The notes under the pieces were generated by a model. That model ran no database searches. It worked only from the letters and a program-made list of their open reading frames with translations, and was not told where the DNA came from. A DNA stretch of 64,000 bases from assembly GCF_019969845.1 (NCBI RefSeq), contig NZ_JAHXYR010000003.1:186001-250000 (forward strand). The letters are read 5' to 3'. This document shows positions 35,933-43,965 of this stretch, piece after piece. This DNA is from Sphingobacterium sp. GVS05A (GTDB lineage: Bacteria; Bacteroidota; Bacteroidia; Sphingobacteriales; Sphingobacteriaceae). The stretch's first letter is position 1. Every line of letters starts with the position of its first letter. The position numbers and the translations under genes were made by a program.

Positions 35933-37621
35933 TTACGCTATTTTCTCGACCTGAATAGCACTTGCTATTTTCCCAAAGTAATCTTCCATCTCTTGGTTAC
36001 ATTTTTCGATAAACAACTTTGTAAGCTCCTGTAATCTTATAATGGCGCATGGGTCTCCTTTATAGTTGGCGTTATGTCTAAATTCCTGCTGAGCTTTGAT
36101 AACTTCCTTAAACAGTTTAACGTGGTCGCTGTTGTTGAGACAAAAGGTCGCGTGTGCTTCGGGAACAATTAGTCGGCAGAGATTCATTAAAAAAGGAAGA
36201 CCTACTGATTGAGGTTTGTATTGAAGGATTGTATTGATAACACCGAGGCAGGTTTGTTCTAAAGCCTGTGAGAGGGTGAAATATACCGCTTCGACACCAC
36301 TAGGCCAGCCTTCTTCATAAGCTAGATATAAGCAGCGGGCATTCTTGTAGCGACTGTCCCATTGCTTGCGTGCATACTCCAGGTCAAGTTGAGGAGCAGT
36401 GATGCTGTCAGGTTTGATATTTTCAATTACTGCATTTTGAAACCAGATATCGCCAGCTTTTACGAGGGATAGAAAGAAAGGATGGCCTTTGGTAAGTTTT
36501 TTGATAAAGTGTGCTGTTTCTTCGGTGACTAAGGTCAGCGAAACACTTTTCGGCAAGAGATCCATTGTCTGTTGTTGTAGGTTGGCGAGGTCTGTATTTA
36601 GGCTATCATACGCAATAAAGAGGTAGTAAGCATGCGTTATCTGGTCTTCTTTATTGTTTTGGAGCAGACTATTGTACTTATGTTGATCCGAATAATAACC
36701 GAAGCAGGCAACTAAGGAAGGGGTACAGTATAACTCCAGAATATTTAAGATCAGGTCACGATAATTGCTGTTACAATGATTATTGTTGTAAATAGCGATG
36801 TTGTTTTTGAATTTTTCAATCCTCCTGTACTGAATTTGTTCTGGGCTAAGTTGTTCTCTGATTTCTTCGAATAAAAGATTGGAATAATCGTAGATCCAAT
36901 TTAATGCGTTTATAGCAATTTGATAAGCTGTTTCTAATAAGTTTTTGTCAATTGTGTAATCGTGATTATATCTATAATCAATATAAGCTTCGTCGATCTT
37001 GTCTAGCGCTTTTTTTTCCTGATCTTTAACTGCGAGCTTGGCAATTTTAGAATCAAATGTTTTCAGGTAGCTAATATTACCTTTTAGCGAATGTGATTTC
37101 TTTTCGTCTCCTTTTAATAGGCTTTCTGCTGTTTTAAGTGATAGCTCAATGGCTTGATGTAGCATAAATGCGGCATGTGCATGGTTATCATGTCCTAGAT
37201 AGAAGTTGTAGCCGTCAATAAAAGAACGGATTTTGGTTTTCTCTTTATCTATATACAGGCTGGATCTTTCAATAATCTGTTCGGCAGAATCGTTAGGTAA
37301 TACGAGCGGTATTTCCTGTGTGGGATTGTGGTAGATACGGTTTTCAGGTTGGCAAATCAGGTAAGTGCGGCCTAATCCCTGTCCGAGCTTTTTTTGTATT
37401 TCATGTACGAAATTTAAGTTGAAGTAAAGGTTGGGGTAACTTTCTAATGCTTCGTTGACCAGTTCGCGTGCATCGGCAAACCGAATTCCGGGATTTGGAG
37501 GTAGATTGATCTGTAACATCTGATATTTTTTGCCATCGTGGGCATAGGTCCATTGATAGATTTCATCAACCGCGACTACGCGAAGGATAGCTTCGATGAT
37601 TGGGGTAAGTTCGGTGTTCAT
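35933..37621 (-). CDS. Tandem MNT-HEPN-like protein (two degenerate nucleotidyltransferase + HEPN modules)
   Basis: 562 residues, cytosolic. Each half looks like a nucleotidyltransferase-like domain followed by an all-helical HEPN domain. Residues about 1-105 and 285-400 are the NTase-like parts; compare NLNFVHEIQKKLGQGLGRTYLICQ with EETAHFIKKLTKGHPFFLSL. Residues about 125-255 (HAAFMLHQAIELSLKTAESLL ... IDEAYIDYRYNHDY) and 415-555 (GVEAVYFTLSQALEQTCLGVI ... QEFRHNANY) are the HEPN-like parts. The DxD of active NTases is absent (AYYLFIAYDS instead), and the HEPN Arg-His spacing is not the canonical Rx4-6H. It is probably a binding or regulatory protein rather than an active toxin pair. It lies next to a helical-repeat gene in an accessory-looking block. 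Confidence 0.65.
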   Translation of the reverse strand: MNTELTPIIEAILRVVAVDEIYQWTYAHDGKKYQMLQINLPPNPGIRFADARELVNEALESYPNLYFNLNFVHEIQKKLGQGLGRTYLICQPENRIYHNPTQEIPLVLPNDSAEQIIERSSLYIDKEKTKIRSFIDGYNFYLGHDNHAHAAFMLHQAIELSLKTAESLLKGDEKKSHSLKGNISYLKTFDSKIAKLAVKDQEKKALDKIDEAYIDYRYNHDYTIDKNLLETAYQIAINALNWIYDYSNLLFEEIREQLSPEQIQYRRIEKFKNNIAIYNNNHCNSNYRDLILNILELYCTPSLVACFGYYSDQHKYNSLLQNNKEDQITHAYYLFIAYDSLNTDLANLQQQTMDLLPKSVSLTLVTEETAHFIKKLTKGHPFFLSLVKAGDIWFQNAVIENIKPDSITAPQLDLEYARKQWDSRYKNARCLYLAYEEGWPSGVEAVYFTLSQALEQTCLGVINTILQYKPQSVGLPFLMNLCRLIVPEAHATFCLNNSDHVKLFKEVIKAQQEFRHNANYKGDPCAIIRLQELTKLFIEKCNQEMEDYFGKIASAIQVEKIA

Positions 37622-37716
37622 AATTGATTGGTTTGGTATTGAGGTTATTTGGTTAGTCTATCGCCTATTGTTATACTTTAAGGTAAGTTGACACTCAGAG
37701 CTGAACGTCTTTGTAA

Positions 37717-39012
37717 TTAGGCTACAGCATCTAGTATTTCAATCTCATTTTCGTATGCTAATATATAAGCAAGTTCAACGAGGTTGATCAAAGTCTCGTA
37801 AATAAGCAAGGTTTGATTTGAAAAATCTTCATTGGCGTATGCTTCTTTAGATAGTCCATATTCTAACCAGTCATATAAAATTTCGTCCCATTCTATTTTG
37901 GTGTATTGATTGATCAAATTGGCAATTGAAGGAAATAGATTTTCGAGTTGTTCAGTATTTGTGTGACTTAGGTGAAATTTATCATTTTTATTTACGATGG
38001 TAATTGACACTTTATCACGGATAAGTATTTGTTGATTTGGATCTTTGACTATATATTCGATCTTTCTTAAATCGGCTTCATTACGAAACATTTCTAATAG
38101 GGTATAGATACAGGAATAGTTGAATAATAGAGTTGATCCACCGTAGAAAGGACTCTCTTTGGTCGCAGACCAAAAGCAGTTTTCTGTGATGGCTGCTTTA
38201 TGCCAGTATTTTATATGTTCCTTCCATCTGTCGAGGCATCCGTGGGAAAAGAAGTCTTGAATTGCTTTTATAGAAAAAGGCTGAGGTGCCAACCAAGGTG
38301 GTAGAGTAACTTGCTTTTTGGGACTAAATATTTCGTTTTCTACGGCGTCATCGAAGGGTTCCTCTTTTGTCTTTATGCTGTCGGTCTGTTCCAAAGACTT
38401 TTGATCTTGGCTTTCCTCATGTTCAATCTCTTCTTGATTGTTCGCAATAATGTCTGGAAGCGATTTATTTTCATATATTTTATGCAGCGATATCGCTAAT
38501 CTTTGTAATAATTCTCTAACGGCAAGGATGTTATTTCCCTCATTTCCTAGAAAATCACCATTTCTATCGCTAATATTTATCCAGATTTCATCCAGAGTCT
38601 CGTACCATTGTCCTAATGATTGATGTGAGAAAAATCGGCTGATCTCATCTTCTGGCGATTCAATGTCATTTACACTGAAACATTCCCCTGATACGTAATT
38701 CCAATAGTCGGAAACACATTGAATAAAATTCAAGGGATTTTTCAGCTTTTTCAAATTGCATTTTTTGAAAATGACATAGGCTATTTCAACAAACGTAATC
38801 AGTTTTTTTGTGTTGTAACCTAAACTGGAATTAGGGCAGTTCATCTTTACATTTGACGCCGCGTTTATAAGCAAGTTTATTTCCATAACAAAGTAATGAT
38901 GGTAAGTCTCTTGCTCATAAAAATCTTCGAGATATTTCAGCGGATCTTCAATATACTCCTTGCTTAAATAGCGAAAATGTTTCGCTTTTAGTTTCTTTTG
39001 CGTATTTTTCAT
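37717..39012 (-). CDS. Helical-repeat protein of unknown function, partner of the MNT-HEPN-like gene
   Basis: 431 residues, soluble, no known family. Internal repetition is visible: FFSHQSLGQW at 127-136 matches FFSHGCLDRW at 254-263. WYETLDEIW...LAVRELLQRLAISLHKIYEN (136-182) matches WDEILYDWL...LLIYETLINLVELAYILAYEN (375-422). An acidic, low-complexity linker (about 191-235) separates the two halves. It reads in the same direction as the HEPN-like gene 95 bases downstream, and its start faces a divergent repressor-like gene. I infer a two-gene operon whose product could be a sensor or scaffold. Confidence 0.55.
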   Translation of the reverse strand: MKNTQKKLKAKHFRYLSKEYIEDPLKYLEDFYEQETYHHYFVMEINLLINAASNVKMNCPNSSLGYNTKKLITFVEIAYVIFKKCNLKKLKNPLNFIQCVSDYWNYVSGECFSVNDIESPEDEISRFFSHQSLGQWYETLDEIWINISDRNGDFLGNEGNNILAVRELLQRLAISLHKIYENKSLPDIIANNQEEIEHEESQDQKSLEQTDSIKTKEEPFDDAVENEIFSPKKQVTLPPWLAPQPFSIKAIQDFFSHGCLDRWKEHIKYWHKAAITENCFWSATKESPFYGGSTLLFNYSCIYTLLEMFRNEADLRKIEYIVKDPNQQILIRDKVSITIVNKNDKFHLSHTNTEQLENLFPSIANLINQYTKIEWDEILYDWLEYGLSKEAYANEDFSNQTLLIYETLINLVELAYILAYENEIEILDAVA

Positions 39013-39044
39013 GCTAGGAACGTTTTTAGTTAAATAATGTGTTT

Positions 39045-39113
39045 ATAATTATCAATGGTAAAGCTAATTTAAGCACTAATTTTCGATAAAACAAATTATA
39101 TATTGATAATTAT
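39045..39113. promoter_or_regulatory. Divergent control region with perfect 12-bp inverted repeat (candidate operator)
   Basis: ATAATTATCAAT (39045-39056) and ATTGATAATTAT (39102-39113) are exact reverse complements, 45 bases apart. They lie between the divergent helical-repeat gene (start 39012) and the repressor-like gene (start 39119). A related GATAA occurs in between near 39084. The right arm abuts the start codon of the HTH gene, as expected for an autorepressor site. Confidence 0.6.
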
Positions 39114-39118
39114 TGATT

Positions 39119-39532
39119 ATGAGTTCTTTTTTAACGAGAATTAAGGTTATTGCTGATAGAGAGGGATTGAGTGTAACAGCATTTGAATCGGCTATTGGAG
39201 CCAGTAGAGGCGTATTTACACGTGCACTTAGCAATAATACAGATGTTCAGGCTAAATGGCTGATCAGTGTTGTCGAAAAATATCCGGAATATTCCTCCGA
39301 GTGGTTATTGAAAGGGGAAGGAGAAATGCTTAAGCCTGTTTTAGCTAAAGAAGATGAAGAAACGTATCTAACTACTGAATTGGAAAGAATCACCAACAGG
39401 GAGATTAATACGTTAAAGCAATTGATTTCGTCACAAAATATCACTATTAAATCTCAAGAAAAGACAATTATATCATTGGAGCGATTATTATTGTCGTTGG
39501 AGCGTGAGATTGAATCGCTGCGGAATAAATAG
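39119..39532 (+). CDS. Phage-repressor-like HTH protein with C-terminal coiled coil
   Basis: Start chosen as the ATG at 39119 (MSSFLTRIKVIADREGLSV), two codons inside a TTG-initiated frame. 137 residues. The N-terminal HTH (about 1-65) ends in the EYSSEWLLKGEGEML motif seen in many Bacteroidota CI-like or XRE-like repressors. A heptad-rich coiled coil follows at about 85-137 (LISSQNITIKSQEKTIISLERLLLSLEREIESL), probably for dimerisation. It is divergent from the helical-repeat/HEPN operon and is its likely regulator. A paralogue is next downstream. Confidence 0.8.
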   Translation: MSSFLTRIKVIADREGLSVTAFESAIGASRGVFTRALSNNTDVQAKWLISVVEKYPEYSSEWLLKGEGEMLKPVLAKEDEETYLTTELERITNREINTLKQLISSQNITIKSQEKTIISLERLLLSLEREIESLRNK

Positions 39533-39734
39533 ATTCTAACCATAAATTTTTGTTTTCTTATCGGAGACGGGAAGCTAATTGGTCATTATTTGCATGGGAA
39601 TAAGTTGTTCAATCGCTGTGGAATCAATAGGAATTAGTGAGCCTCTTTTTTTTGTAGAGATAAACTCCTGCACAGACGGGAAATTTGGTTTGTTGTTTGG
39701 TTTAGAATAATAGCGTCTTAAAAATTGAATAATT

Positions 39735-40106
39735 GTGAACGTAAAAGAACGCGTATTGCTGATCGCTGAAAGAAAGGGCATCAGTAAAACTGAATTTTTT
39801 AAAGATGTGGGTCTTTCCTATGCCAATTTTAAGGGCGGTCAGAAAAATACGGCGCTGAGTTCGGATGCAATGATTGCGATATTGACCCGCCATCCGGATA
39901 TTAGCCCTGCTTGGTTATTGATGGGCGAAGGCAAAATGATGCGCACTGCGGAAACCGTTAGCCCCGAGCCGCAGATGGCCGCGACCAGTTCCGAAGGTTC
40001 ATCAGTTTCCAGACAATTGGTCGCCGCGCTTGAACAGACGATCAAAGCGCAGGAAAAGACCATTTCCGCTTTGGAGGGACAGGTGGCATTACTGAGTCGG
40101 AAATAA
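39735..40106 (+). CDS. Second phage-repressor-like HTH protein with coiled coil
   Basis: 123 residues from a GTG start at 39735 (VKERVLLIAERKGISKTEFFKDVGL); no in-frame ATG fits the N-terminus. The layout matches the previous gene: HTH domain, PDISPAWLLMGEGKMM, a Ser/Thr/Pro linker, then a coiled coil (VAALEQTIKAQEKTISALEGQVALL) containing the shared KAQEKTI/KSQEKTI string. It is thus a tandem paralogue. Base usage is more GC-rich than its neighbour, suggesting a separate history. The 200-base gap before it contains a degraded copy of the end of the first gene. Confidence 0.75.
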   Translation: MNVKERVLLIAERKGISKTEFFKDVGLSYANFKGGQKNTALSSDAMIAILTRHPDISPAWLLMGEGKMMRTAETVSPEPQMAATSSEGSSVSRQLVAALEQTIKAQEKTISALEGQVALLSRK

Positions 40107-40178
40107 AACCCAAAATAAGATCAACCCTTCGTTCGCGAAATAGCTGATTATAGCGATTTCCTTGGCCTCCTTTTTGCC

Positions 40179-40186
40179 TATTTTTG
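40179..40186 (+). promoter_or_regulatory. Candidate -7 element of the SH3-like gene
   Basis: TATTTTTG matches TAnnTTTG; TTT rather than TTG stands 19 bases upstream. Leader of about 115 nt. Confidence 0.4.
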
Positions 40187-40306
40187 TTAAGTATCAGAGA
40201 TGCTATTGTTATGCTAAAAAAGTTGACTTGCCCTTATGGATAGTTTTCAACGGATTTAGCCAACATTGATGGATATCTGTATCGCTATTTAAAGAAATAA
40301 AGCTAT

Positions 40307-41527
40307 ATGTTTGGAAAAGTATTACTCCTGTGCTGTATCCTATACAGTTGTTTTGTGAACCGAAGCATGGCGCAGCCAGCGGGTGAACGGCCTGTGTATA
40401 CATCCAAGTGGGGCTATCTCTATCGGGAGGCTGGAAATAACAATGATCCTTTGGGGGTATTTATTACCGAAGCGCCTATTTATCTGGTCGACTCGACCAG
40501 CATGCAGTATAAGGTGCAGGTCAGCAACGGTGATATCGGATTTATCGATCGACAACCGTTGAAGAAATTCATGGACGGGAAAAAATCTGCTGGGGAGCCC
40601 GCCAAGTATTTCTATCGGGGCGTCGAAGGGTATCAGTGCCCGCACTATTATGTACAGGTGTCCGAATTGCGTGTCCGTAAAGCGCCGTCAACGACAAGTA
40701 CCGCTGTGCGCCGCGCACCGCTCAATGAGTTGCTGTGCATTGATTATGTCCCTTTATATACCGACGGTTGGGTGTATATCGGCGATCATTTTCATGAACA
40801 GCCTGAATATGTGCAATTGAAATTTTTGGGTTCCGTCCTGACCTACGATAAAGTACTGAAAGATTATTTGGCGGTAAAAGGTAAGGATCAAGAAAAAGAA
40901 CTGGTTCAGGTAGGAAGATTGCGGGAGCTGGCCTGGCGGGAGGGGAAAAACTTAAAACAGGCCTTTTCCTACTGGAAGGAATCTTATGCCGCTTATGGGG
41001 TGGAAAATCCGAAAGTCGATATTGATTTTGAATTGCTGCTGGCCAGTAAACTGGATAAAAAGCCTGATTTTGACGCGTATGAAAAAAAGATGAAGGCGCT
41101 GAACCTGCATTTTATCTGGAAAGGGTTGTCGCTCGTGGACGGAGAGATCAAGGATGCACAAATGAACCAATTGAAGATGCAACGTGTTGCGGATATACCG
41201 GATATGCCCGAATGTGGCTGGGAACCGCGCTACTTCTATAAAACCCCGAATATGATTGTGGCATTCGAGGAAAATTACAAAAAGAAGATCGTCGGAACGG
41301 TCTATAAGCTATACTTTACGGATGGTGAGATTTTGGTGATAGGCAATGAGCGTATGGATGCCAATTACACTGAAAGGGATTTTATCAATCATTTTGGCGA
41401 TATGGTCTCTGCAAATATGATCGAGGAGCCGCATGTATACCGTCTTCAAAATGGCGATGCAGGTCAACTGATCATTACCTTTAAAGATGGCAAATTGTTT
41501 AGCTATGACTGTATGTACTATTGTTAG
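40307..41527 (+). CDS. Exported SH3-like domain protein of unknown function
   Basis: 406 residues with a signal peptide (MFGKVLLLCCILYSCFVNRSMAQ, cleaved after AQ). Two bacterial SH3-like beta domains can be seen: about 30-95 (YREAGNNNDPLGVFITEAPIYLVDSTSMQYKVQV.NGDIGFI) and 112-170 (YYVQVSELRVRKAPSTTSTAVRRAPLNELLCI...DGWVYIG). A helical region and a C-terminal domain with a C..C pair (SYDCMYYC at the end) follow. SH3b domains often bind cell-wall material. No catalytic motif was found. It converges on lipB across a terminator. Confidence 0.7.
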   Translation: MFGKVLLLCCILYSCFVNRSMAQPAGERPVYTSKWGYLYREAGNNNDPLGVFITEAPIYLVDSTSMQYKVQVSNGDIGFIDRQPLKKFMDGKKSAGEPAKYFYRGVEGYQCPHYYVQVSELRVRKAPSTTSTAVRRAPLNELLCIDYVPLYTDGWVYIGDHFHEQPEYVQLKFLGSVLTYDKVLKDYLAVKGKDQEKELVQVGRLRELAWREGKNLKQAFSYWKESYAAYGVENPKVDIDFELLLASKLDKKPDFDAYEKKMKALNLHFIWKGLSLVDGEIKDAQMNQLKMQRVADIPDMPECGWEPRYFYKTPNMIVAFEENYKKKIVGTVYKLYFTDGEILVIGNERMDANYTERDFINHFGDMVSANMIEEPHVYRLQNGDAGQLIITFKDGKLFSYDCMYYC

Positions 41528-41603
41528 CCGACCAGAGTAAGGCGCTAAATAAAGAAACGTATTTTACAGAGGTTCTCTGTTTTTAAGGACACCATAAACA
41601 AAT

Positions 41604-41628
41604 AAGGACCTGTGTTGAGCAGGTCCTT
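41604..41628. terminator. Bidirectional terminator between SH3-like gene and lipB
   Basis: Perfect 9-bp stem AAGGACCTG / CAGGTCCTT with a 7-base loop (41604-41628), then GTTCGTTTCT. Confidence 0.75.
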
Positions 41629-41651
41629 GTTCGTTTCTATGATTTCTAATG

Positions 41652-42347
41652 CTAGATTACTTCCATTTCAAAAAGTCTGGCGATGTGTCCGCGAAGTTTT
41701 TCCTTCACTTCATCCATATCGACTTCTTGACCCAGTTCCCGCTTCAATGAGGTCACGTCTTTGTCGTCGATACCACATGGGATGATATTGCTGAAATAAT
41801 CCAGGTCTGTATTGACGTTAAAGGCGAAGCCATGCATGGTGACCCAGCGTGAGGCACGCACGCCCATCGCGCAGATCTTGCGGGCCGTGGGCTTGTCTGG
41901 CTCGATCCAGACTCCCGTAAATCCGGGGTATCTCCCCGACGGAACACCATAATCGGCGCAGGTCAGGATGATCGCTTCTTCCAATGTCCTTAAATAAAGG
42001 TGGATATCGGTAAAAAAGTTGTCGAGATCCAGAATCGGATATCCTACAATCTGACCAGGTCCATGGTAGGTGATATCACCGCCACGGTTGATCTTATAGA
42101 ACTTCGCTTCTTTTTCTTCCAGGCCTTTCTCATCCAAGAGCAGGTATTCTTCGTGTCCGCTTTTTCCTAAGGTATAGACATGGGGGTGGGCTGTGAAAAT
42201 CAGGTAGTTTGGCGTGTCTGTCGTTGTCGCATTGACCCGATTGTCGTGTTTGACGTCTAATACGCCCTTGAAGATGGACTCTTGTCTGTCCCAGGCTTCC
42301 TGATAGTCTACAAGTCCCCAATCTTGGAACTGCACCACTTTATTCAT
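41652..42347 (-). CDS. lipB: Lipoyl(octanoyl) transferase LipB
   Basis: Transfers octanoate from acyl-carrier protein to lipoyl domains of 2-oxoacid dehydrogenases and GcvH, the first step of lipoate synthesis. 231 residues with the family signature RGGDITYHGPGQIVGYPILDL and the catalytic Cys159 in RKICAMGVR, preceded by a Lys. The closing HGFAFNVNTDLDYFSNIIPCGI is also typical. It is downstream of hflX in the same direction, 58 bases apart with a hairpin between them. Start ATG at 42347. Confidence 0.96.
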   Translation of the reverse strand: MNKVVQFQDWGLVDYQEAWDRQESIFKGVLDVKHDNRVNATTTDTPNYLIFTAHPHVYTLGKSGHEEYLLLDEKGLEEKEAKFYKINRGGDITYHGPGQIVGYPILDLDNFFTDIHLYLRTLEEAIILTCADYGVPSGRYPGFTGVWIEPDKPTARKICAMGVRASRWVTMHGFAFNVNTDLDYFSNIIPCGIDDKDVTSLKRELGQEVDMDEVKEKLRGHIARLFEMEVI

Positions 42348-42365
42348 TGCTTATTTTTTTAAGAA

Positions 42366-42393
42366 GACGGATCGTCAGTAACGATCCGCCGTC
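42366..42393. repeat. Hairpin between hflX and lipB
   Basis: GGATCGT (42369-42375) / ACGATCC (42381-42387) with a 5-base loop, extended by GAC/GTC. No U-run follows in the reading direction, so it is more likely a processing or stability hairpin than a terminator. Confidence 0.5.
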
Positions 42394-42405
42394 ATGTTTG
42401 TCAAA

Positions 42406-43596
42406 TTAATACAACAGGTTGTTGTATGGATAACGTTCATTGTGCATCTTCACGATGATATCGTAAAGTCTCTGTTTGAACTCTTCGATATTTGTCTTGT
42501 TTGTCGCAGATAGGAAGATCGCCGGATCGGAGTTTTTCGCCATCCATGAATTGCGGAAATCGTCCAATGTAATCTCTACCTCTTCACCATCGTGTCCCTC
42601 TTCAACAGCCGGTTTGTACAGGTCGATTTTGTTGAACACTGTAATAACGGGCTTATCTAAAGCTTTCAGATCTTCCAATGTTTCATTTACCGCCTGGATA
42701 TGGTCTTCAAAGTTGGGGTGTGAGATATCCACCACGTGGATCAGCACATCTGCTTCTCTGACTTCATCCAATGTAGATTTGAAACATTCCACTAGGTGAT
42801 GCGGTAGTTTGCGGATAAAACCTACTGTGTCGGACAGCAGGAACGGAAGGTTGTCGATAACGACCTTACGTACCGTAGTGTCCAGCGTTGCAAAAAGTTT
42901 GTTCTCGATCAATACATCAGATTTGGAGATCATATTCATGATCGTTGATTTACCAACGTTTGTATAACCTACCAGAGCTACGCGGATCATCTCGCCACGG
43001 TTTTTGCGCTGGGTTTCATTCTGCTTGTCGATCGTTCTCAGTCTTTCCTTGAACAACGAAATTTTGTCCAAGATAATCCGTCTATCGGTTTCGATCTGCG
43101 ATTCACCGGGACCACGCATACCGATACCCCCGCGTTGACGCTCCAAGTGAGTCCACAGGCGGGTCAATCGTGGTAATAGGTATTGCAATTGGGCCAGTTC
43201 CACCTGGGTTTTTGCCTGTGCAGTTTTCGCATGTCGGGCAAAGATATCCAGGATCAGATTGGAACGGTCTAAGACTTTGCGTTGGAGTTCTTTCTCGATG
43301 TTACGCAATTGGGAAGGGGATAACTCATCGTCAAAGACAACAATGTCGATCTCTTCGGCTTCGACATAGGCTTTGATCTCCTCAAGTTTTCCGCTACCGA
43401 CAAATGTCGCTCTATCTGGAAAAGCTAATTTCTGTGTAAACATGCCTTTGGTCTCTCCACCGGCTGTCTGTACGAGAAATTCAAGTTCTTCCAGATATTC
43501 CTTTGCTTTTGTTTCAGTCACGCCTTGGGTGATCACACTGACCAAGACGGCTGTTTCGGGTTTTATTGCTGTATCGTGTATTTTAATTCTGGCCAT
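42406..43596 (-). CDS. hflX: Ribosome-associated GTPase HflX
   Basis: 396 residues. The N-terminal HflX domain has the GSGKLEEI and NLILDIFARHAKTAQAKTQVELAQLQYLLPRL segments and a GGIGMRGPGESQIETDRR loop. The G domain follows: Walker A GYTNVGKST with Lys216, G3 DTVGFIRKLP and G4 NKID. HflX splits stalled or stressed ribosomes. An acidic insert (EEGHDGEEVE) near residue 335 is unusual but minor. A promoter candidate about 240 bases upstream implies a long leader. Confidence 0.96.
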   Translation of the reverse strand: MARIKIHDTAIKPETAVLVSVITQGVTETKAKEYLEELEFLVQTAGGETKGMFTQKLAFPDRATFVGSGKLEEIKAYVEAEEIDIVVFDDELSPSQLRNIEKELQRKVLDRSNLILDIFARHAKTAQAKTQVELAQLQYLLPRLTRLWTHLERQRGGIGMRGPGESQIETDRRIILDKISLFKERLRTIDKQNETQRKNRGEMIRVALVGYTNVGKSTIMNMISKSDVLIENKLFATLDTTVRKVVIDNLPFLLSDTVGFIRKLPHHLVECFKSTLDEVREADVLIHVVDISHPNFEDHIQAVNETLEDLKALDKPVITVFNKIDLYKPAVEEGHDGEEVEITLDDFRNSWMAKNSDPAIFLSATNKTNIEEFKQRLYDIIVKMHNERYPYNNLLY

Positions 43597-43965
43597 TTTG
43601 TACTATTAAGTATATTGTAGCGTATGGAGCGCGTTCAGCTACGAGTTCATAGCGATCGTCTACCTCTTATCATACTTCCACTTTTAATTTTTGTTTTGAA
43701 AAAGGTGAATTTAAGAAAAACCAATAAGTTTTTTGTGATTTGCTTACCAGGGGCAACTCAAAATAAGTAAGCGGTCAGTCGCCATCTTTTGCCTAGTAAA
43801 AGAAGGGATATTTTTCTATATCATGTTCATAATGATGCAAAAATAAATAATTTTGATTTTATATACAAATGAATTGAGCGCTGAAGGTGTTCTTATCTGG
43901 TTTGTGCCGAATATTTAGTGCTTCTTGTTTTGAATTTGAACGCGGCAGTGCTGATTGGCTGTTGA
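43597..43965. other. Intergenic region between recG and hflX (long hflX leader)
   Basis: 369 bases without a gene. It contains a promoter candidate for hflX (43838-43868). Within the predicted leader there is a small hairpin GCTTAC/GTAAGC around 43740-43776. Nothing else stood out. Confidence 0.5.
43838..43868 (-). promoter_or_regulatory. Candidate promoter of hflX
   Basis: On the minus strand: TTG (43866-43868), 20 bases, then TATTTTTG (43838-43845), matching the Bacteroidota consensus. It would leave a leader of roughly 235 nt before the ATG at 43596. Confidence 0.6.

Noticed and set aside
35933..39012. Active HEPN-MNT toxin-antitoxin pair
   Set aside because: The DxD of the NTase and the canonical Rx4-6H of the HEPN RNase are not visible, so catalytic toxin activity is not supported by the sequence.
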